Assembly (NCBI RefSeq): GCF_010131535.1
Contig: NZ_WUBS01000004.1
Location: forward strand, 62,001 to 126,000
DNA: 64,000 nt
Source of the DNA: Acerihabitans arboris
GTDB lineage: Bacteria > Pseudomonadota > Gammaproteobacteria > Enterobacterales > Enterobacteriaceae
Direction of reading: 5' to 3'
Shown: piece by piece, positions 37,638 to 47,520 of the stretch
How the letters are laid out: every line of letters starts with the position of its first letter
Position numbering within the stretch: position 1 is the first letter of the stretch
Notes under the pieces: model-generated
Told to the model about the DNA's origin: nothing
What the model saw: only the letters and a program-made list of their open reading frames with translations
Database searches by the model: none
Program-made: the position numbers and the translations under genes

Positions 37638-38258
37638 TCACAGGAAGGGGGAGATATCCCCGACGCCCTCGCGCACCACCACCGGCGCGTCGTTGGTTAA
37701 ATCGATAACCGTCGTCGGCTGCTGGCCGAGAAAACCGCCGTGGATCACCAGGTTGACCTGTTTACCCAGGTGATCGTTGATCATTTCCGGGTCCGATTCC
37801 GCGAAGTCATTGCCCGGCAACATCAGGGTGGTGGACATCAGCGGTTCTTCCATGGCTTCAAGCAGCGCCAGGGCGATGGCGTTGGAGGGCACGCGCACGC
37901 CGATGGTTTTACGCTTGTCGTTCATCAGGCGCCGCGGCACTTCCTTGGTGGCTTTAAGAATAAAGGTATACTTGCCCGGCGTATTATTCTTCATCAGGCG
38001 ATACGCCTGGTTATCCACGTGGGCATAGGTCGACAGCTCGGACAGATCGCGGCAGACCAGGGTAAAGTTATGATTACCGTCCAACCGCCGGATAAGGCAG
38101 ATGCGCTCCATGGCGGCCTTGTCCTCCAGACGGCAGCCAAGCGCGTAGCCTGAATCGGTAGGATAGACAATCACCGCGCCCTTACGCAGCAGTTCAACGG
38201 TTTGGCTTATCAACCGCGGCTGTGGATTTTCTGGATGAATAGTAAAAAACTGGCTCAT
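37638..38258 (-). CDS. yciO: Sua5/YciO/YrdC-family protein YciO
   Basis: The 206-residue protein has the YrdC-like fold: VYPTDSGYALGCRLEDKAAMERI near residue 32, followed by FTLVCRDLSELSTYA. Family members bind double-stranded RNA, and some make the threonylcarbamoyl-adenylate precursor of tRNA t6A; YciO's own role is less certain. AAGGAG precedes ATG 38258. It lies directly downstream of rnm on the same strand, as in E. coli. Confidence 0.93.
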   Translation of the reverse strand: MSQFFTIHPENPQPRLISQTVELLRKGAVIVYPTDSGYALGCRLEDKAAMERICLIRRLDGNHNFTLVCRDLSELSTYAHVDNQAYRLMKNNTPGKYTFILKATKEVPRRLMNDKRKTIGVRVPSNAIALALLEAMEEPLMSTTLMLPGNDFAESDPEMINDHLGKQVNLVIHGGFLGQQPTTVIDLTNDAPVVVREGVGDISPFL

Positions 38259-38307
38259 TATGACTCCTTATTTAGTCTAGAGGGAGCAACGCCCCGGCAA
38301 ACCGCGT

Positions 38308-39210
38308 TTATCCTTCGGACAATTCCCTTGCTACAGCTGGCCGGTTGACCGGCCAATCGCGCCATATCGGTTCCACTCCGCCCGGCAGCCACAGTTTTCG
38401 GCCAAGCTCGATCCAGCCGCAGGGCTGGTGAAAATCGGATCCCTGCGAGGCCAGCAGGCCCCGCTCGCGCGCGTAGCCCGCCAGCATGGTTTTTTCCTGC
38501 GGCGACTGCTGGCACATCGCCACTTCGATACCGTCGCCGCCGACCCCGGCAAAATGATCCATCAGGCGCTTAAGCCATTTCGCCGACAGCTGGTAACGGC
38601 CGGGATGGGCCAGCACCGCCTGTCCGCCCGCCTGATGTATGGCGTCCACCGCCTCGTCGATTGTACACCACTGCGGGGGGACATAGCCGGTTTTACCCTT
38701 GGACAGGTATTTTTTGAACACCTTGGCCACGTTATCGGCGGCGCCGATGCCGACCAGGTAACGGGCAAAATGGCCGCGCGTCACCAGTTCGTCCCGGGCA
38801 AACCGGTTGGCGCCCGTCCAGGCGTCATTGATGCCGGCGCGCTCCAGCCGCTCGGCGATGGCCCGGGCCCGGGCCAGACGCTTTTCGCGCTGGGCGGCCA
38901 GCAGCGCGTCCATGGCCGAATGCGCGTCGTCGATGCCGAGGCCGACAATATGGATCTCGTGATTGGCCCATTGGGTGGACACCTCCACCCCGGCGACCAG
39001 CGTAAGCGGCAGCGCGCCATCGCTGACCGCCCGCCGCGCCTCCGCCAGGCCGGAAATGGTGTCATGGTCGGTCACGGCCAGGACGTCGACGCCCATGGCC
39101 ACGGCGCGCGCCACCAGCTCCGCCGGTGACAGCAGCCCGTCGGAGGCGGTGGTATGGCTATGCAGATCGTACAGGGTCAGCAGCGATGATTTAACGGAGA
39201 TCTCGGTCAA
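38308..39210 (-). CDS. rnm: PHP-domain 5'-3' exoribonuclease / 3',5'-nucleotide phosphatase RNase AM
   Basis: This PHP-family metal phosphoesterase (YciV/TrpH) matures 5' ends of rRNA and hydrolyses 3',5'-nucleoside bisphosphates. Metal-ligand motifs are YDLHSHTTASDG near residue 14, AVTDHDTISG near 45, VLAHPGRY near 190 and SQGSDFHQPCGW near 250. The start is probably TTG at 39210, giving 300 residues, because AAAGGT lies nine bases upstream; TTG 39228 has no ribosome-binding site. It is divergent from the trp promoter. Confidence 0.9.
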   Translation of the reverse strand: MTEISVKSSLLTLYDLHSHTTASDGLLSPAELVARAVAMGVDVLAVTDHDTISGLAEARRAVSDGALPLTLVAGVEVSTQWANHEIHIVGLGIDDAHSAMDALLAAQREKRLARARAIAERLERAGINDAWTGANRFARDELVTRGHFARYLVGIGAADNVAKVFKKYLSKGKTGYVPPQWCTIDEAVDAIHQAGGQAVLAHPGRYQLSAKWLKRLMDHFAGVGGDGIEVAMCQQSPQEKTMLAGYARERGLLASQGSDFHQPCGWIELGRKLWLPGGVEPIWRDWPVNRPAVARELSEG

Positions 39211-39307
39211 CGATAGGTTACCTTTCAAAAATTAACGCCCATATCATAACGTCAAACGCCGTTGAATCGAACCTGTTAAATATTTAACTGCTTTTAAGCG
39301 GCAGCTG

Positions 39308-39343
39308 TTGACTTTTCATTGCTGAACTAGTTTACTAGTACGC
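39308..39343 (+). promoter_or_regulatory. trp promoter and TrpR operator
   Basis: The -35 TTGACT (39308-39313) and -10 TTTACT (39331-39336) are separated by 17 bases. The operator GAACTAGTTTACTAGTACGC (39324-39343) overlaps the -10 and differs by only one base from the E. coli trp operator core. Repression by TrpR with tryptophan is expected. Confidence 0.9.
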
Positions 39344-39370
39344 ATCAAGACAACCAATGAGAATCTGACG

Positions 39371-39421
39371 ATGACAACCTTAACCCTGGTAACGCTTCGC
39401 TGGTGGCGCATCTCCCTTTAG
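39371..39421 (+). CDS. trpL: trp operon leader peptide
   Basis: This is a 16-residue peptide, MTTLTLVTLRWWRISL, with two adjacent tryptophan codons (residues 11-12) that sense tRNA-Trp charging. It is too short for routine gene finding but is unmistakable between the trp promoter and the attenuator. The N-terminus differs from E. coli [14 protein letters not shown]. Confidence 0.93.
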   Translation: MTTLTLVTLRWWRISL

Positions 39422-39472
39422 CGGGTGGTGTTATCATGCGTCGCTGTCGTCGGACAGAGCAAGATCCCTACT

Positions 39473-39498
39473 AACCCGCCTTTCAAGCGGGTTTTTTT
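39473..39498 (+). terminator. trp attenuator
   Basis: AACCCGC (39473-39479) pairs with GCGGGTT (39487-39493) across a 7-base loop and ends in seven T (39492-39498). It lies 51 bases past trpL and 26 bases before trpE, the classical position of the 3:4 attenuator hairpin. Confidence 0.93.
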
Positions 39499-39523
39499 AT
39501 GGGCGATAATCAGGGAAAACATT

Positions 39524-41086
39524 ATGCAAGCCACACAACCTCAAGTAGAACTGCTGCAGGCCACGGCCACCTATCGCGACGATCCTACCGCGATGTTCAA
39601 CCAGCTTTGCGGCGCCCGTCCGGCGACCCTGCTGCTCGAGTCCGCCGAAATCGACAACAAGCAAAACCTGAAAAGCCTGATGGTGCTCGACAGCGCCATG
39701 CGCATCACCGCGCTCGGACAGAAGGTCCAGCTGCAGGCGCTGACCGCCAACGGCGCGGCGCTGCTGCCGCTGCTGGACGCGGCGCTGCCGGCCGGGGTGG
39801 TGATCAACGCCCATCCCAGCGGCCGCGAGCTGCTGTTCCCGATGGTGGCGGATGAGATGGACGAAGACGCGCGGTTGCGCGCCCTGTCGGTATTCGATTG
39901 CCTGCGCCTGCTGCTGGCGCTGGTGCCGACCCCAGCCGACCAGCCGGAAGCGCTGTTCCTCGGCGGCCTGTTCGCCTATGACCTGGTCGCCGGCTTTGAA
40001 TCGCTGCCCGAGGTGAGCCAGGGGCAGCGTTGCCCGGATTTTTGCTTTTACCTGGCGGAAACCCTGCTAATCCTCGATCATCAGCAACGCACCTGCCGTC
40101 TGCAGGGCAGCCTGTTCACCCCGCTGGCCGGTGAGAAACGCCGTTTACAGGCGCGCATTGAACAGCTGCAGCATCAACTGCGGCAGGCCCCGGGGCCGAT
40201 CCCCCATCAGGTCATCGACAGCATGACCCTGGAAACCGATCGCAGCGATGAGGAATTCGGCCGTATCGTCACCACCATGCAGCAGGCGATCCGCGAGGGG
40301 GAAATTTTCCAGGTGGTGCCGTCCCGGCGCTTTTCGCTACCCTGCCCGTCGCCGCTGGCCGCGTACCATACCCTGAAAGAAAGCAATCCCAGCCCCTATA
40401 TGTTTTTTATGCAGGATAACGACTTTACCCTGTTCGGCGCCTCGCCAGAAAGCTCGCTCAAGTACGATGCCGTCAACCGGCAGATCGAAATCTATCCCAT
40501 CGCCGGCTCCCGGCCGCGCGGCCGCAGGCCGGACGGCACGCTGGACCGCGATCTCGACAGCCGCATCGAGCTGGAAATGCGCACCGACCATAAAGAGCTG
40601 GCCGAACACCTGATGCTGGTGGACCTGGCGCGCAACGATCTGGCGCGCATTTGCGAACCCGGCAGCCGGTATGTCGCCGATTTGACCAAGGTCGATCGCT
40701 ATTCCTTTATCATGCACCTGGTTTCGCGGGTGGTCGGCACCCTGCGCGCCGATCTTGACGCGCTGCACGCCTACCGCGCCTGCATGAACATGGGCACCCT
40801 GAGCGGCGCGCCTAAAGTGCGGGCCATGCAGCTGATTGCCGAGGCCGAAGGCGCCCGGCGCGGCAGCTACGGCGGCGCCATCGGTTATTTTACCGGCAGC
40901 GGCCTGCTTGATACCTGTATCGTCATCCGCTCGGCCTATGTCGAGGACGGCATCGCCACGGTACAGGCCGGCGCCGGCGTGGTGCTGGACTCGGTGCCGC
41001 AGGCGGAAGCCGATGAAAGCCGGAATAAAGCGCGCGCCGTGCTGCGCGCCATCGCGACCGCACATCATGCCAGGGAGGTGTTCTGA
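39524..41086 (+). CDS. trpE: Anthranilate synthase component I
   Basis: TrpE converts chorismate to anthranilate with ammonia from TrpG. The 520 residues equal E. coli. [17 protein letters not shown] near residue 35 is the tryptophan feedback site. The chorismate-binding core has PSPYMFFM near 290, [11 protein letters not shown] near 305 and [14 protein letters not shown] near 425. ATG 39524 has AGGGA upstream; a long in-frame extension to 39425 crosses the attenuator and is false. The stop overlaps trpG by one base (TGATG). Confidence 0.98.
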   Translation: MQATQPQVELLQATATYRDDPTAMFNQLCGARPATLLLESAEIDNKQNLKSLMVLDSAMRITALGQKVQLQALTANGAALLPLLDAALPAGVVINAHPSGRELLFPMVADEMDEDARLRALSVFDCLRLLLALVPTPADQPEALFLGGLFAYDLVAGFESLPEVSQGQRCPDFCFYLAETLLILDHQQRTCRLQGSLFTPLAGEKRRLQARIEQLQHQLRQAPGPIPHQVIDSMTLETDRSDEEFGRIVTTMQQAIREGEIFQVVPSRRFSLPCPSPLAAYHTLKESNPSPYMFFMQDNDFTLFGASPESSLKYDAVNRQIEIYPIAGSRPRGRRPDGTLDRDLDSRIELEMRTDHKELAEHLMLVDLARNDLARICEPGSRYVADLTKVDRYSFIMHLVSRVVGTLRADLDALHAYRACMNMGTLSGAPKVRAMQLIAEAEGARRGSYGGAIGYFTGSGLLDTCIVIRSAYVEDGIATVQAGAGVVLDSVPQAEADESRNKARAVLRAIATAHHAREVF

Positions 41087-41664
41087 TGGCTGATATCCTG
41101 TTACTCGATAATATCGATTCCTTTACCTACAATCTGGTGGATCAGCTGCGCGCCACCGGCCACCGGGTGATGGTGTACCGCAACCAACTGCCGGCGGACA
41201 CCATTCTCGGGCGTATCAAGGAAATGGAAAATCCGATCCTGATGCTCTCGCCCGGCCCCGGCACCCCCGCCGCCGCCGGCTGCATGCCGCAGTTGCTGGC
41301 GCAGCTGCGCGGGCAGATGCCGATTATCGGCATCTGCCTCGGCCACCAGGCGATTGTGGAGGCCTACGGCGGTTATGTCGGCCAGGCGGGGGAAATTCTG
41401 CACGGCAAGGCGTCGCTGGTAAGCCACGACGGCGTCGGCATGTTCGCCGGCATGCCCAATCCGCTGCCGGTGGCGCGTTACCATTCGCTGGTGGGCAGCC
41501 AAATCCCAGAGGGACTTACCGTCAACGCGCACTTTGACGAGATGGTGATGGCGGTGCGTCACGACGCCGATCGCGTCTGCGGTTTTCAATTTCATCCCGA
41601 ATCCATCCTGACCACCCAGGGCGCGCGGTTGCTTAACCAAACCCTGGACTGGGCGCTGGCCTGA
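41086..41664 (+). CDS. trpG: Anthranilate synthase component II, glutamine amidotransferase
   Basis: TrpG hydrolyses glutamine to supply ammonia to TrpE. It is a free 192-residue subunit with the class I amidotransferase triad: Cys in GICLGHQ near residue 85, and His and Glu in [10 protein letters not shown] near residue 170. [17 protein letters not shown] starts the protein. In E. coli this domain is fused to trpD; here it is a separate gene, as in Serratia. It is coupled to trpE by a one-base overlap, and trpD follows after 17 bases. Confidence 0.97.
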   Translation: MADILLLDNIDSFTYNLVDQLRATGHRVMVYRNQLPADTILGRIKEMENPILMLSPGPGTPAAAGCMPQLLAQLRGQMPIIGICLGHQAIVEAYGGYVGQAGEILHGKASLVSHDGVGMFAGMPNPLPVARYHSLVGSQIPEGLTVNAHFDEMVMAVRHDADRVCGFQFHPESILTTQGARLLNQTLDWALA

Positions 41665-41681
41665 ATTATAGGAACCTGAAC

Positions 41682-42680
41682 ATGCAACAGATATTGGAAA
41701 AACTCTACCGGGCCGAACGCATCAGCCGCCAGGAAAGCGAACGGCTTTTCGGCCAGATTATCCAGGGCGGACTTGAACCGGCCCAGCTGGCGGCGGCGCT
41801 GATCAGCATGAAAATACGCGGCGAGCATCCCGAGGAAATCGCCGGGGCCGCCACCGCCCTGCTGGCCGACGCCCTGCCGTTCCCGCGTCCGGATTATCCG
41901 TTTGCCGATATCGTCGGCACCGGCGGCGACGGCAGCAACAGCATAAATATTTCCACCGCCAGCGCCTTTGTCGCCGCCGCCTGCGGCGCGCGGGTGGCCA
42001 AACACGGCAACCGCAGCGTCTCCAGCCGGTCGGGATCGTCGGATCTGCTGGCGGCCTTCGGCATCCGGCTGGATATGCCGGCGGAAATGTCGCGCCAGGC
42101 GCTGGACGAGCTGGGGGTATGCTTTTTATTCGCCCCCCAGTACCACACCGGCTTTCGCCATGCCATGCCGGTGCGCCAGCAGTTGAAAACCCGCACCCTG
42201 TTTAACGTACTCGGGCCGCTGATCAACCCCGCCCGTCCACCGCTGGCGCTGATTGGCGTCTACAGTCCGGAGCTGGTGCTGCCCATTGCGCAAACGCTGC
42301 GGGTGCTCGGCTATCGGCGCGCCGCGGTGGTACACGGCGGCGGCATGGATGAAGTGGCGCTGCACGCGCCGACGCAGGTGGCGGAGCTTAATCAAGGCGA
42401 GATTACCAGCTACCAGCTGGCGCCGGCGGATTTCGGCCTGCGGGCGCAGTCAATGGACGCCCTGCTGGGCGGCTCGCCGGAAGAAAATCGTGACATTTTG
42501 GCCCGGTTGTTACAAGGTAAAGGCGATCACGCCCATGAATGTGCCGTTGCCGCCAACGTCGCCCTGTTATTGAAATTGTTCGGTCAGGAAAATCTCCGCG
42601 AAAATACCCAACAGGCGCTGGCGGCCATCCGCGGCGGCGGCGCCTATGAACGGGTTGTCGCTTTGGCAGCAAGAGGATAA
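41682..42680 (+). CDS. trpD: Anthranilate phosphoribosyltransferase
   Basis: TrpD joins anthranilate to PRPP. The 332 residues are the usual length of an unfused TrpD. The PRPP site is [17 protein letters not shown] near residue 76, followed by [17 protein letters not shown] near residue 107 and [12 protein letters not shown] near 170. It needs no amidotransferase domain because trpG is separate. It ends three bases before trpC. Confidence 0.97.
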   Translation: MQQILEKLYRAERISRQESERLFGQIIQGGLEPAQLAAALISMKIRGEHPEEIAGAATALLADALPFPRPDYPFADIVGTGGDGSNSINISTASAFVAAACGARVAKHGNRSVSSRSGSSDLLAAFGIRLDMPAEMSRQALDELGVCFLFAPQYHTGFRHAMPVRQQLKTRTLFNVLGPLINPARPPLALIGVYSPELVLPIAQTLRVLGYRRAAVVHGGGMDEVALHAPTQVAELNQGEITSYQLAPADFGLRAQSMDALLGGSPEENRDILARLLQGKGDHAHECAVAANVALLLKLFGQENLRENTQQALAAIRGGGAYERVVALAARG

Positions 42681-42683
42681 GAA

Positions 42684-44039
42684 ATGCAGGATACGGTACT
42701 GACAAAAATTGTCGCTGATAAAAAACTATGGATAGCCGATCGTAGGCAACGTCAGCCGTTGGCCGGGTTCCGCGACGAGGTGCGGCCGAGCACGCGCGGT
42801 TTCTATCACGCCCTGCGGGGTTCGCGCACCGTGTTTATCCTGGAGTGCAAAAAGGCGTCGCCCTCCAAGGGCCTGATCCGTGAGGATTTTGACCCGGCGG
42901 CCATTGCCGGGGTGTATAAACATTACGCCGCCGCCATCTCCTGCCTGACCGACGAAAAATACTTCCAGGGCAGCTTCGATTTCCTGCGCCAGATAAGCCG
43001 GGTGGTCACCCAGCCGGTGCTGTGCAAAGACTTTATCATTGATTCCTACCAGGTTTACCTGGCCCGTTATTACCAGGCTGACGCTATTTTGCTGATGCTG
43101 TCGGTACTTGACGACGACACCTACCGCCAACTGTCCGATCTGGCGCACAGCCTTGGCATGGGCGTGCTGACCGAGGCGATAACCGAGGAAGAGTGCTGCC
43201 GCGCACGGGCGTTGGGCGCCCGGGTGGTGGGCATTAACAATCGCGATCTGCGTGATTTGTCCATCGACTTAAACCGTACCCGCCGGCTGGCGCCGCTGCT
43301 GCCGGGCGTGACGGTGATCAGCGAGTCAGGCATTACCGCCTATCGCCACGTCAGGGAACTGAGTCACTTCTCCAACGGTTTCCTGATCGGCAGCGCGCTG
43401 ATGTCGGAACCGGATCTGGACGGCGCGGTGCGCCGTATATTGCTGGGCGAAAATAAAGTCTGCGGCCTGACGCGCCCCGAGGATGCAAGGGCGGCGCTTG
43501 AAGCGGGCGCGCTCTACGGCGGATTGATTTTTGCGCCCTCATCGCCCAGATGTATTGATATTACCCGCGCCCGCGCGGTGATGGCCGGCGCCGCGCTGCG
43601 CTACGTCGGCGTGTTTCGCGACGCCCCCGTGACCGATGTGACGAGCGCCGCCGCCGCGCTGTCGTTGTACGCCGTACAGCTGCACGGCAACGAGGACCAG
43701 GCCTATATCAGCACCCTGCGCGGCCTGCTGCCGGCCGACTGCTACATTTGGAAAGCATTGGATATGCGCACCCACGCGCCGGCGCGCGATTTCACCGATG
43801 TGGATCGCTACCTGCTGGATAACGGCGGCGGCAGCGGTCAACCCTTCGACTGGTCGCTGCTGGACGGGCTTGCGCTGGATAACGTCATGCTGGCGGGCGG
43901 GCTGGCGGCGGATAACTGCGTGGCCGCCGCGCAATTGGGCTGCGTCGGGCTGGACTTTAACTCCGGCGTCGAAAGCGCCCCGGGTATTAAAGATCACCAT
44001 AAACTGGCTACGGTATTTCAGACGCTGCGCGCCTATTAA
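42684..44039 (+). CDS. trpC: Bifunctional indole-3-glycerol-phosphate synthase / phosphoribosylanthranilate isomerase
   Basis: This fused TrpC-TrpF protein of 451 residues carries out two successive steps. The N-terminal IGPS barrel (about 1-255) has FILECKKASPSKGLI near residue 50, KDFIIDSYQVYLAR near 115 and VISESGI near 213. The C-terminal PRAI barrel (about 256-451) has NKVCGLTRPEDA, YVGVFRDAPVTDV and AVQLHGNEDQAYI. The fusion is the enterobacterial form. It sits between trpD and trpB with spacings of 3 and 33 bases. Confidence 0.97.
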   Translation: MQDTVLTKIVADKKLWIADRRQRQPLAGFRDEVRPSTRGFYHALRGSRTVFILECKKASPSKGLIREDFDPAAIAGVYKHYAAAISCLTDEKYFQGSFDFLRQISRVVTQPVLCKDFIIDSYQVYLARYYQADAILLMLSVLDDDTYRQLSDLAHSLGMGVLTEAITEEECCRARALGARVVGINNRDLRDLSIDLNRTRRLAPLLPGVTVISESGITAYRHVRELSHFSNGFLIGSALMSEPDLDGAVRRILLGENKVCGLTRPEDARAALEAGALYGGLIFAPSSPRCIDITRARAVMAGAALRYVGVFRDAPVTDVTSAAAALSLYAVQLHGNEDQAYISTLRGLLPADCYIWKALDMRTHAPARDFTDVDRYLLDNGGGSGQPFDWSLLDGLALDNVMLAGGLAADNCVAAAQLGCVGLDFNSGVESAPGIKDHHKLATVFQTLRAY

Positions 44040-44072
44040 TCGATTGCCCAGATCAACAAGAGACAGGAACGC

Positions 44073-45263
44073 ATGACACTATTAAATCCCTATTTCGGCG
44101 AATTCGGCGGCATGTATGTGCCGCAGATCCTGGTACCGGCGCTGCTGCAGCTGGAGGAAGCCTTCGTCAGCGCGCAAAGCGACCCGGCTTTCCAGGCGGA
44201 ATTCAGCGATTTGTTAACCAACTATGCCGGCCGCCCCACGCCGTTGACCCTGTGCCGCAACCTGACCGCCGGCAGCAAGACCAAACTCTACCTCAAGCGC
44301 GAGGATCTGCTGCACGGCGGCGCGCACAAAACCAACCAGGTGCTCGGACAGGCCCTGCTGGCCAAGCGCATGGGCAAAACCGAAATCATCGCCGAAACCG
44401 GCGCCGGCCAGCACGGCGTGGCCTCGGCGCTGGCTTCCGCGCTGCTGGGTCTCAAGTGCCGCATTTATATGGGCGCCAAGGATATTCAACGTCAGGAACC
44501 CAACGTGTTCCGCATGCGCCTGATGGGCGCGGAAGTGATCCCGGTGCACAGCGGTTCCTCCACGCTGAAGGACGCCTGCAACGAAGCGCTGCGCGATTGG
44601 TCCGGCAGCTATGAACGCGCCCACTATATGTTGGGCACCGCCGCCGGTCCGCATCCATTCCCCACCATAGTGCGCGAATTCCAGCGCATGATTGGCGAGG
44701 AGACCAAGGCCCAGATGCGGGAACGGGAACACTGCCTGCCGGACGCGGTCCTGGCCTGCGTCGGCGGCGGCTCCAACGCCATCGGCATGTTCGCTGACTT
44801 TATCGACGAACCGTCGGTAAGGCTTATCGGCGTCGAGCCGGGCGGCCTGGGGATCGAGACCGGCCAGCACGGCGCGTCGCTTAAACACGGCCGCATCGGC
44901 ATCTATTTCGGCATGAAATCGCCGATGATGCAGTCGTCGGACGGGCAGATCGAGGAATCCTACTCCATTTCCGCCGGCCTGGATTTCCCTTCCGTGGGTC
45001 CGCAGCATGCCTACCTGGACAGCATCGGCCGCGCGGAATATGTGTCGGCCACCGATGAGGAAGCGCTGGCGGCGTTTAAAGCCCTCTCGCGCCATGAAGG
45101 CATTATCCCGGCGCTGGAGTCCTCCCACGCCCTGGCGCATGCGCTGAAGATGATCAAGGCGGCGCCGGACAAAGAGCAGATCCTGGTGGTCAATCTCTCC
45201 GGCCGCGGCGATAAGGATATTTTTACCGTGTTCGATATTTTGAAAGCGCGAGGAGAAATGTAA
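44073..45263 (+). CDS. trpB: Tryptophan synthase beta subunit
   Basis: TrpB condenses indole and serine with pyridoxal phosphate. The 396 residues match E. coli (397). The PLP lysine lies in [20 protein letters not shown] (about residue 87). The indole site has [12 protein letters not shown] near 109, and the phosphate loop is [14 protein letters not shown] near 230. The start is [20 protein letters not shown]. Its stop overlaps trpA by one base (TAATG). Confidence 0.98.
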   Translation: MTLLNPYFGEFGGMYVPQILVPALLQLEEAFVSAQSDPAFQAEFSDLLTNYAGRPTPLTLCRNLTAGSKTKLYLKREDLLHGGAHKTNQVLGQALLAKRMGKTEIIAETGAGQHGVASALASALLGLKCRIYMGAKDIQRQEPNVFRMRLMGAEVIPVHSGSSTLKDACNEALRDWSGSYERAHYMLGTAAGPHPFPTIVREFQRMIGEETKAQMREREHCLPDAVLACVGGGSNAIGMFADFIDEPSVRLIGVEPGGLGIETGQHGASLKHGRIGIYFGMKSPMMQSSDGQIEESYSISAGLDFPSVGPQHAYLDSIGRAEYVSATDEEALAAFKALSRHEGIIPALESSHALAHALKMIKAAPDKEQILVVNLSGRGDKDIFTVFDILKARGEM

Positions 45264-46069
45264 TGGAACGCTATCAGCAATTGTTTACCACGCTCTCCCG
45301 CCGTAAAGAAGGGGCCTTCGTGCCTTTCGTCACGCTTGGCGATCCTAATCCCGGCCTGTCGCTGAAGATTATCGATACCCTGGTTGAGGCCGGGGCCGAC
45401 GCGTTGGAACTGGGCATTCCGTTTTCCGACCCGCTGGCCGACGGCCCGACCATCCAGAATGCCACCCTGCGGGCGTTTGCCGCCGGGGTGACGCCGGATC
45501 AGTGTTTCGAAATGCTGGCCGTCATTCGCCAGAAATACCCCGCCATCCCCATCGGCCTGCTGATGTACGCCAATCTGGTGTTTAACAAGGGCATCGACGC
45601 GTTTTATGCCCACTGCGCCCAGGTGGGCGTGGATTCGGTGCTGGTGGCCGACGTGCCGCTGGAAGAGAGCCTGCCGTTCCGTACCGCCGCGATGCGCCAC
45701 GGCGTGGCGCCGATCTTTATCTGCCCGCCGAACGCCGATAAGGACCTGCTGCGCGAAATCGCCTCCCACGGCCGCGGTTATACCTATTTGTTATCCCGCG
45801 CCGGCGTCACCGGTAGTGAAAACCAGGGCCATGTGCCGTTGGCCCACCTGGTGACGACGCTCACGGAGTTCCATGCCGCGCCGTCGCTGCAGGGCTTTGG
45901 CATTTCCGAGCCGTCGCAGGTGCGCGCCGCGCTGGCGGCGGGCGCGGCCGGGGCGATTTCCGGTTCGGCCATCGTCAAGATTATTGAACGCAACCTGGAG
46001 GACCCTGCGGCCACGCTAACGCAGCTTAGCGCGTTTGTCAGCAAAATGAAGGCCGCCACCCGCGGTTGA
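45263..46069 (+). CDS. trpA: Tryptophan synthase alpha subunit
   Basis: TrpA cleaves indole-3-glycerol phosphate to indole, channelled to TrpB. The 268 residues equal E. coli. Catalytic Glu and Asp are in [10 protein letters not shown] (Glu near residue 49 in [16 protein letters not shown], Asp near 60). The phosphate site includes [10 protein letters not shown] near 175 and GFGISEP near 211. It is translationally coupled to trpB and ends the operon; a hairpin without T tract follows at 46102-46130. Confidence 0.98.
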   Translation: MERYQQLFTTLSRRKEGAFVPFVTLGDPNPGLSLKIIDTLVEAGADALELGIPFSDPLADGPTIQNATLRAFAAGVTPDQCFEMLAVIRQKYPAIPIGLLMYANLVFNKGIDAFYAHCAQVGVDSVLVADVPLEESLPFRTAAMRHGVAPIFICPPNADKDLLREIASHGRGYTYLLSRAGVTGSENQGHVPLAHLVTTLTEFHAAPSLQGFGISEPSQVRAALAAGAAGAISGSAIVKIIERNLEDPAATLTQLSAFVSKMKAATRG

Positions 46070-46101
46070 TTTGAAAAAAATCATTTTATCTACAACACTT
46101 T

Positions 46102-46130
46102 GATGGTGGCGTATCAATTGCGCCGCCATC
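46102..46130 (+). terminator. Hairpin after trpA
   Basis: GATGGTGGCG (46102-46111) pairs with CGCCGCCATC (46121-46130), with one G-U pair and a 9-base loop. No T run follows, so termination, if it occurs here, may depend on Rho. Confidence 0.45.
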
Positions 46131-46184
46131 CTGTAAGATGCTGGTGACGTATTAAAAAAAATAACTTAAAACCAAGGAGATAAA

Positions 46185-46499
46185 ATGAAAATGTGGAAAG
46201 CCCTTACGACTCTTGCAGCAACCGTGATTTTAGCGGCCGTGGTTAGCGGGTGCGCGCCGACCGCCAAGTCCGAAGGCACCGGCGGTTATATTGACGATAC
46301 GGTGGTAACCACCAAGGTCAAGGCGCAACTGCTTGCCGATGACCACCTTAAGGGCACCGAAATCAACGTTGAAACCTTTAAGGGACGGGTGCAGTTAAGC
46401 GGTTTCGTCAGCTCGATGGCCGACGCCAACCGCGCGGTGACCATTACCCGCGGCGTCAAGGGCGTGCGTTCGGTGGAAAACGATATCAGCATCAAATAA
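46185..46499 (+). CDS. BON-domain lipoprotein (OsmY/DolP-like)
   Basis: The 104-residue protein starts after AAGGAG. A signal peptide with lipobox VSGC (about residues 20-23) is followed by a single BON domain: IDDTVVTTKVKAQLLADD, then VETFKGRVQLSGFV, then VRSVENDISIK. BON domains bind phospholipid or attach to envelopes; OsmY and DolP are family members with two copies. Here there is one copy. In E. coli the yciGFE genes occupy this place between trpA and ompW. Function is not assigned. Confidence 0.85.
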   Translation: MKMWKALTTLAATVILAAVVSGCAPTAKSEGTGGYIDDTVVTTKVKAQLLADDHLKGTEINVETFKGRVQLSGFVSSMADANRAVTITRGVKGVRSVENDISIK

Positions 46500-46615
46500 C
46501 GATGGAGAACAGTGGGCAGGGCCTGTCGTGGGGCGACCGGGAAATGGCCGTTTCAACCCCGGCGGCACGCTCTCCCACCGTTTGACATCGCGGATTGGGA
46601 GGGTCGGCCGCCGGT

Positions 46616-47248
46616 TCAGAACCGGTAGCCGACGCCGAACATAAACACCCAGGGATCGATTTCGGTATGGACCGACTGCTGCTGGCCCCCGGCCTTGAAG
46701 CGCACGTCGGTGTCGATATCCATATACCAGACCGACATATTGACCAGCCAGTTGTCGTTCCAGTTATAATCCAGTCCCGCCACGCCGGCCAGGCCCCAGG
46801 AGTGCTTCAGGCTTAAATCGCTGAGTCCGGCATCCTCCCCGGTCTGGTTGAAGCGCGCGTCATAGAAGGTGGTATAGTTGATGCCGACGCCGATATAAGG
46901 CCGCAATTTATCCGGGGCGTCGCCGAAATAATACTCCGCCACCAGGCTGGGCGGCAGATGTTTTACCGAGGCGATATCGCCGGTGCTTTTCAGGCCGACA
47001 TGATGCTTGAACGGCGTTGCCGCCAGCAGCTCCACGCCGATATTGTCGGTCACCAGATAGGTGAACGTCAGGCCGAGCTGGGTATCGTTATCGACGTTAA
47101 AGCCGCCCAACCCCAGCACATTGTCAGAACTTTCATTGGGCCGCACCGTAGCGCTGCCCGCGCGGAAAATAACATCCCCGGCCTGATGCGCCTGCGCCGT
47201 CACCGACATCAGCGCGGCCGCCGCCATGCCTATTGCTAACCTGTTCAT
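46616..47248 (-). CDS. ompW: Outer-membrane protein W
   Basis: OmpW is an eight-stranded outer-membrane beta-barrel for small hydrophobic molecules. The 210 residues have a signal peptide cleaved near AQA|HQAG (residue 20). The family pattern GDVIFRAGSATVRPNESSDN follows, then YLVTDNIGVELLAATPFKH, LRPYIGVGINYTTFYD and the terminal phenylalanine (GVGYRF) needed for barrel assembly. A perfect FNR box lies 138 bases upstream, matching the known oxygen regulation of ompW in E. coli. Confidence 0.95.
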   Translation of the reverse strand: MNRLAIGMAAAALMSVTAQAHQAGDVIFRAGSATVRPNESSDNVLGLGGFNVDNDTQLGLTFTYLVTDNIGVELLAATPFKHHVGLKSTGDIASVKHLPPSLVAEYYFGDAPDKLRPYIGVGINYTTFYDARFNQTGEDAGLSDLSLKHSWGLAGVAGLDYNWNDNWLVNMSVWYMDIDTDVRFKAGGQQQSVHTEIDPWVFMFGVGYRF

Positions 47249-47385
47249 TCCCTGCTCCTTGTCGAGGTAATGCCTTTGCCAGGCAAAATTGATCCAGCTC
47301 GCATATTACTTTGCCATACTGTAGGGTAATTTTGAGTTGAACCTTGTTTATCATGTTTTATACCAAGGGACTGACTTGGTTGAGA

Positions 47386-47399
47386 TTGATCCAAATCAA
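47386..47399. promoter_or_regulatory. FNR box between ompW and the YkgJ-like gene
   Basis: TTGATCCAAATCAA is a perfect match to the FNR consensus TTGAT-N4-ATCAA. It is 138 bases upstream of ompW and about 122 bases before the divergent cysteine-cluster gene, so it could act on either. Confidence 0.75.
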
Positions 47400-47520
47400 C
47401 CGTGGCCGAAAGAGTATAAAAAAAATACGGCCGGGGATTTTATTGGCTTTCCAGCGCGCCGGGCGTAAGTTAACACTTAGGCAATTGAGGTTCGGCGCCG
47501 GGGAGTCGGCGGATGAAACG

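Noticed and set aside
39425-39523. N-terminal extension of trpE
   Set aside because: It would cross the attenuator hairpin and does not match TrpE; the start at 39524 gives the exact E. coli length.
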